The translations under genes and the position numbers were made by a program. Shown here in pieces: positions 62,958 to 64,000 of a DNA stretch of 64,000 nucleotides; within the stretch, counting starts at the first letter, position 1, and every line of letters starts with the position of its first letter. The notes beneath the pieces were generated by a model that had not been told where the DNA came from, did not search any database, and worked only from the letters and a program-made list of their open reading frames with translations. The stretch comes from Agrobacterium salinitolerans. GTDB taxonomy: Bacteria; Pseudomonadota; Alphaproteobacteria; Rhizobiales; Rhizobiaceae. The DNA lies in NCBI RefSeq assembly GCF_002008225.1, contig NZ_MRDH01000019.1:1-64000 (forward strand), in the 5' to 3' direction.

Positions 62958-63940
62958 TGGATAAAGGCGGCACACGCACCATTTCCTTTTATACGCTTGT
63001 GCCGCCCCATGCGCTGTTGCTCGATATTGCCGGTCCGCTCGAAGTGATCCGTTATGCCAACGGGGAACAACGGGACATCCATTTCGACTGCCGCTACATT
63101 GCTGCGACTGACAAACAACAATCCTCCATCGGCCTTGCGCTTTCAGGGCTGGAGAGCTTGCCCGCGACCCTGCCGGAAAATGCTTTCCTGCTGATCTCGG
63201 GCAGCACGTCACGCTTCGACAACGATCCGGAGACACGGCGAGAGCGGCAGGCGCTGGTGGCATGGCTGCGCCGCGCGGTGCGCCCTCATACGACAGTCAT
63301 TTCCATCTGTTCCGGCGCGCTGCTGGCGGGCGAAGCCGGGCTTTTCGACGGGTGCAACTGCACGACCCATGCCGATTGCGTTGAAGGGCTGCGCCGCGTC
63401 GCGCCACTGTCCCGGGTGGCCGAAAACCGCCTTTTCGTCGAGGATGGCAACCGCTTCTCAAGCGCCGGCATTTCCACCGGCATCGACCTCATGCTGCATG
63501 TGGTTTCCCGGCTGACATCCCCGGCGGTCGCAGCGCGTATTGCCAAAACCATGGTGGTTTATCTCAGGCGAAGCGGCAGCGATCCTCAAATCTCCCCGTG
63601 GCTCACCGGCCGCAACCACATCCACCCCGCCATTCATCGGGTTCAGGACCGTGTGATGGCCGAGCCGGCGCAGGACTGGTCGCTGGAACGGCTGGCCGAT
63701 ATTGCGGCGCTCAGCGAAAGGCATCTGTCGCGCCTGTTTCGCGAGCATACGGGCATCAGCGTCATCGACTACGTCAACCTGATGCGGGTTAATCTCGTCC
63801 GCGACATCCTTGCAAATAGCCGTCTGGATATGGAAGCCATTGCCGAGAGGGCCGGTTTTGCCTCCGCCCGGCATTTGCGGCGTGTCTGGCAACAGCATAA
63901 TCGCTTCCCTCCCAGCCACTATCGCGGTTTTCAGGCCTGA
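62957..63940 (+). CDS. GlxA family AraC-type transcriptional regulator
   Basis: A 327-residue regulator with an N-terminal DJ-1/PfpI-like domain (YTLVPPHALLLDIAGPLEVIRYAN, TVISICSGALLAGEAGLFDGCNCTTH, with the nucleophile-elbow Cys) and a C-terminal AraC DNA-binding domain (LERLADIAALSERHLSRLFREHTGISVIDYVNLMRVNLVRDIL...ERAGFASARHLRRVWQQ). Translationally coupled to the upstream hydrolase, so it may sense that enzyme's substrate or product. The last 60 bases of the window after it contain no recognisable feature. Confidence 0.93.
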   Translation: MDKGGTRTISFYTLVPPHALLLDIAGPLEVIRYANGEQRDIHFDCRYIAATDKQQSSIGLALSGLESLPATLPENAFLLISGSTSRFDNDPETRRERQALVAWLRRAVRPHTTVISICSGALLAGEAGLFDGCNCTTHADCVEGLRRVAPLSRVAENRLFVEDGNRFSSAGISTGIDLMLHVVSRLTSPAVAARIAKTMVVYLRRSGSDPQISPWLTGRNHIHPAIHRVQDRVMAEPAQDWSLERLADIAALSERHLSRLFREHTGISVIDYVNLMRVNLVRDILANSRLDMEAIAERAGFASARHLRRVWQQHNRFPPSHYRGFQA

Positions 63941-64000
63941 TAATCTCAGACCCTGCCGCTGCCTGATGAATGCCATCAAAGGAATTGAATGGTTATGCAG

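Noticed and set aside
1..64000. CRISPR arrays, tRNA or rRNA genes, prophage
   Set aside because: No regularly spaced direct repeats, no cloverleaf-like sequences and no integrase or phage structural genes were seen in a manual reading. A tRNAscan and CRISPR search would be the definitive test.

Overview
The window looks like a stretch of the circular chromosome of an Agrobacterium tumefaciens-complex bacterium (Rhizobiaceae, Alphaproteobacteria). This is inferred from the GC-rich codon use, an rpsT-dnaA pair far from a separate dnaN, a PmtA-type phospholipid N-methyltransferase (phosphatidylcholine synthesis), a ugpBAEC phosphate-starvation operon with a clear PHO box, rhizobial-style palindromic repeats and GANTC (CcrM) sites. 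No tRNA, rRNA or CRISPR array was seen.

Layout. 0-16.6 kb is mostly housekeeping: dnaA, rpsT, an enoyl-CoA hydratase, mutM, ubiE-ubiB, a sterol-desaturase-like enzyme, coaBC-mmcQ, prfC, dut, a LysE exporter, cysK, a decayed IS630-family element and the comM/yifB ATPase. 16.8-25 kb holds gshB, a cupin, the ugpBAEC glycerol-3-phosphate importer, a hexapeptide acetyltransferase, yraN and rsmI. 25-36.6 kb carries dnaN, pmtA, a histidine phosphatase, pyrF, a complex I accessory-type dehydrogenase, uppP, a GST between two matching palindromic repeats, queG (apparent ATC start), rlpA and an rsmB-like methyltransferase.

36.6-42.3 kb is the most interesting block. It is a compact same-strand cluster of imelysin (M75), di-haem oxidoreductase, second imelysin, Tat-exported DUF1513 protein and TspO, preceded by an iron-box-like palindrome. 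It is plausibly a periplasmic iron/haem-linked redox system. It resembles EfeUOB in having M75 and Tat-exported parts, but has no recognisable permease.

42.4-45.2 kb returns to core genes (thioesterase, mtnN, guaA). 45.4-51.6 kb is a regulator-rich redox/detoxification block: a TetR protein divergent from an SDR-OYE-hydrolase-MDR run, and an HxlR protein divergent from a quinone oxidoreductase, each with palindromic operators between the divergent genes. 52-58.8 kb has a 2H phosphoesterase, a Spx/ArsC-like protein, ybaK, an M29 aminopeptidase, MarR-EamA and FadR/GntR-enolase-superfamily pairs with strong operators. 58.8-64 kb holds xseA, two small membrane proteins, a Gfo/Idh/MocA dehydrogenase and an isochorismatase-like hydrolase translationally linked to a GlxA-type AraC regulator.

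Start sites were re-chosen from family length, conserved N-termini and Shine-Dalgarno (SD) sequences. No database search was possible, so product names rest on motifs and remembered family sequences.
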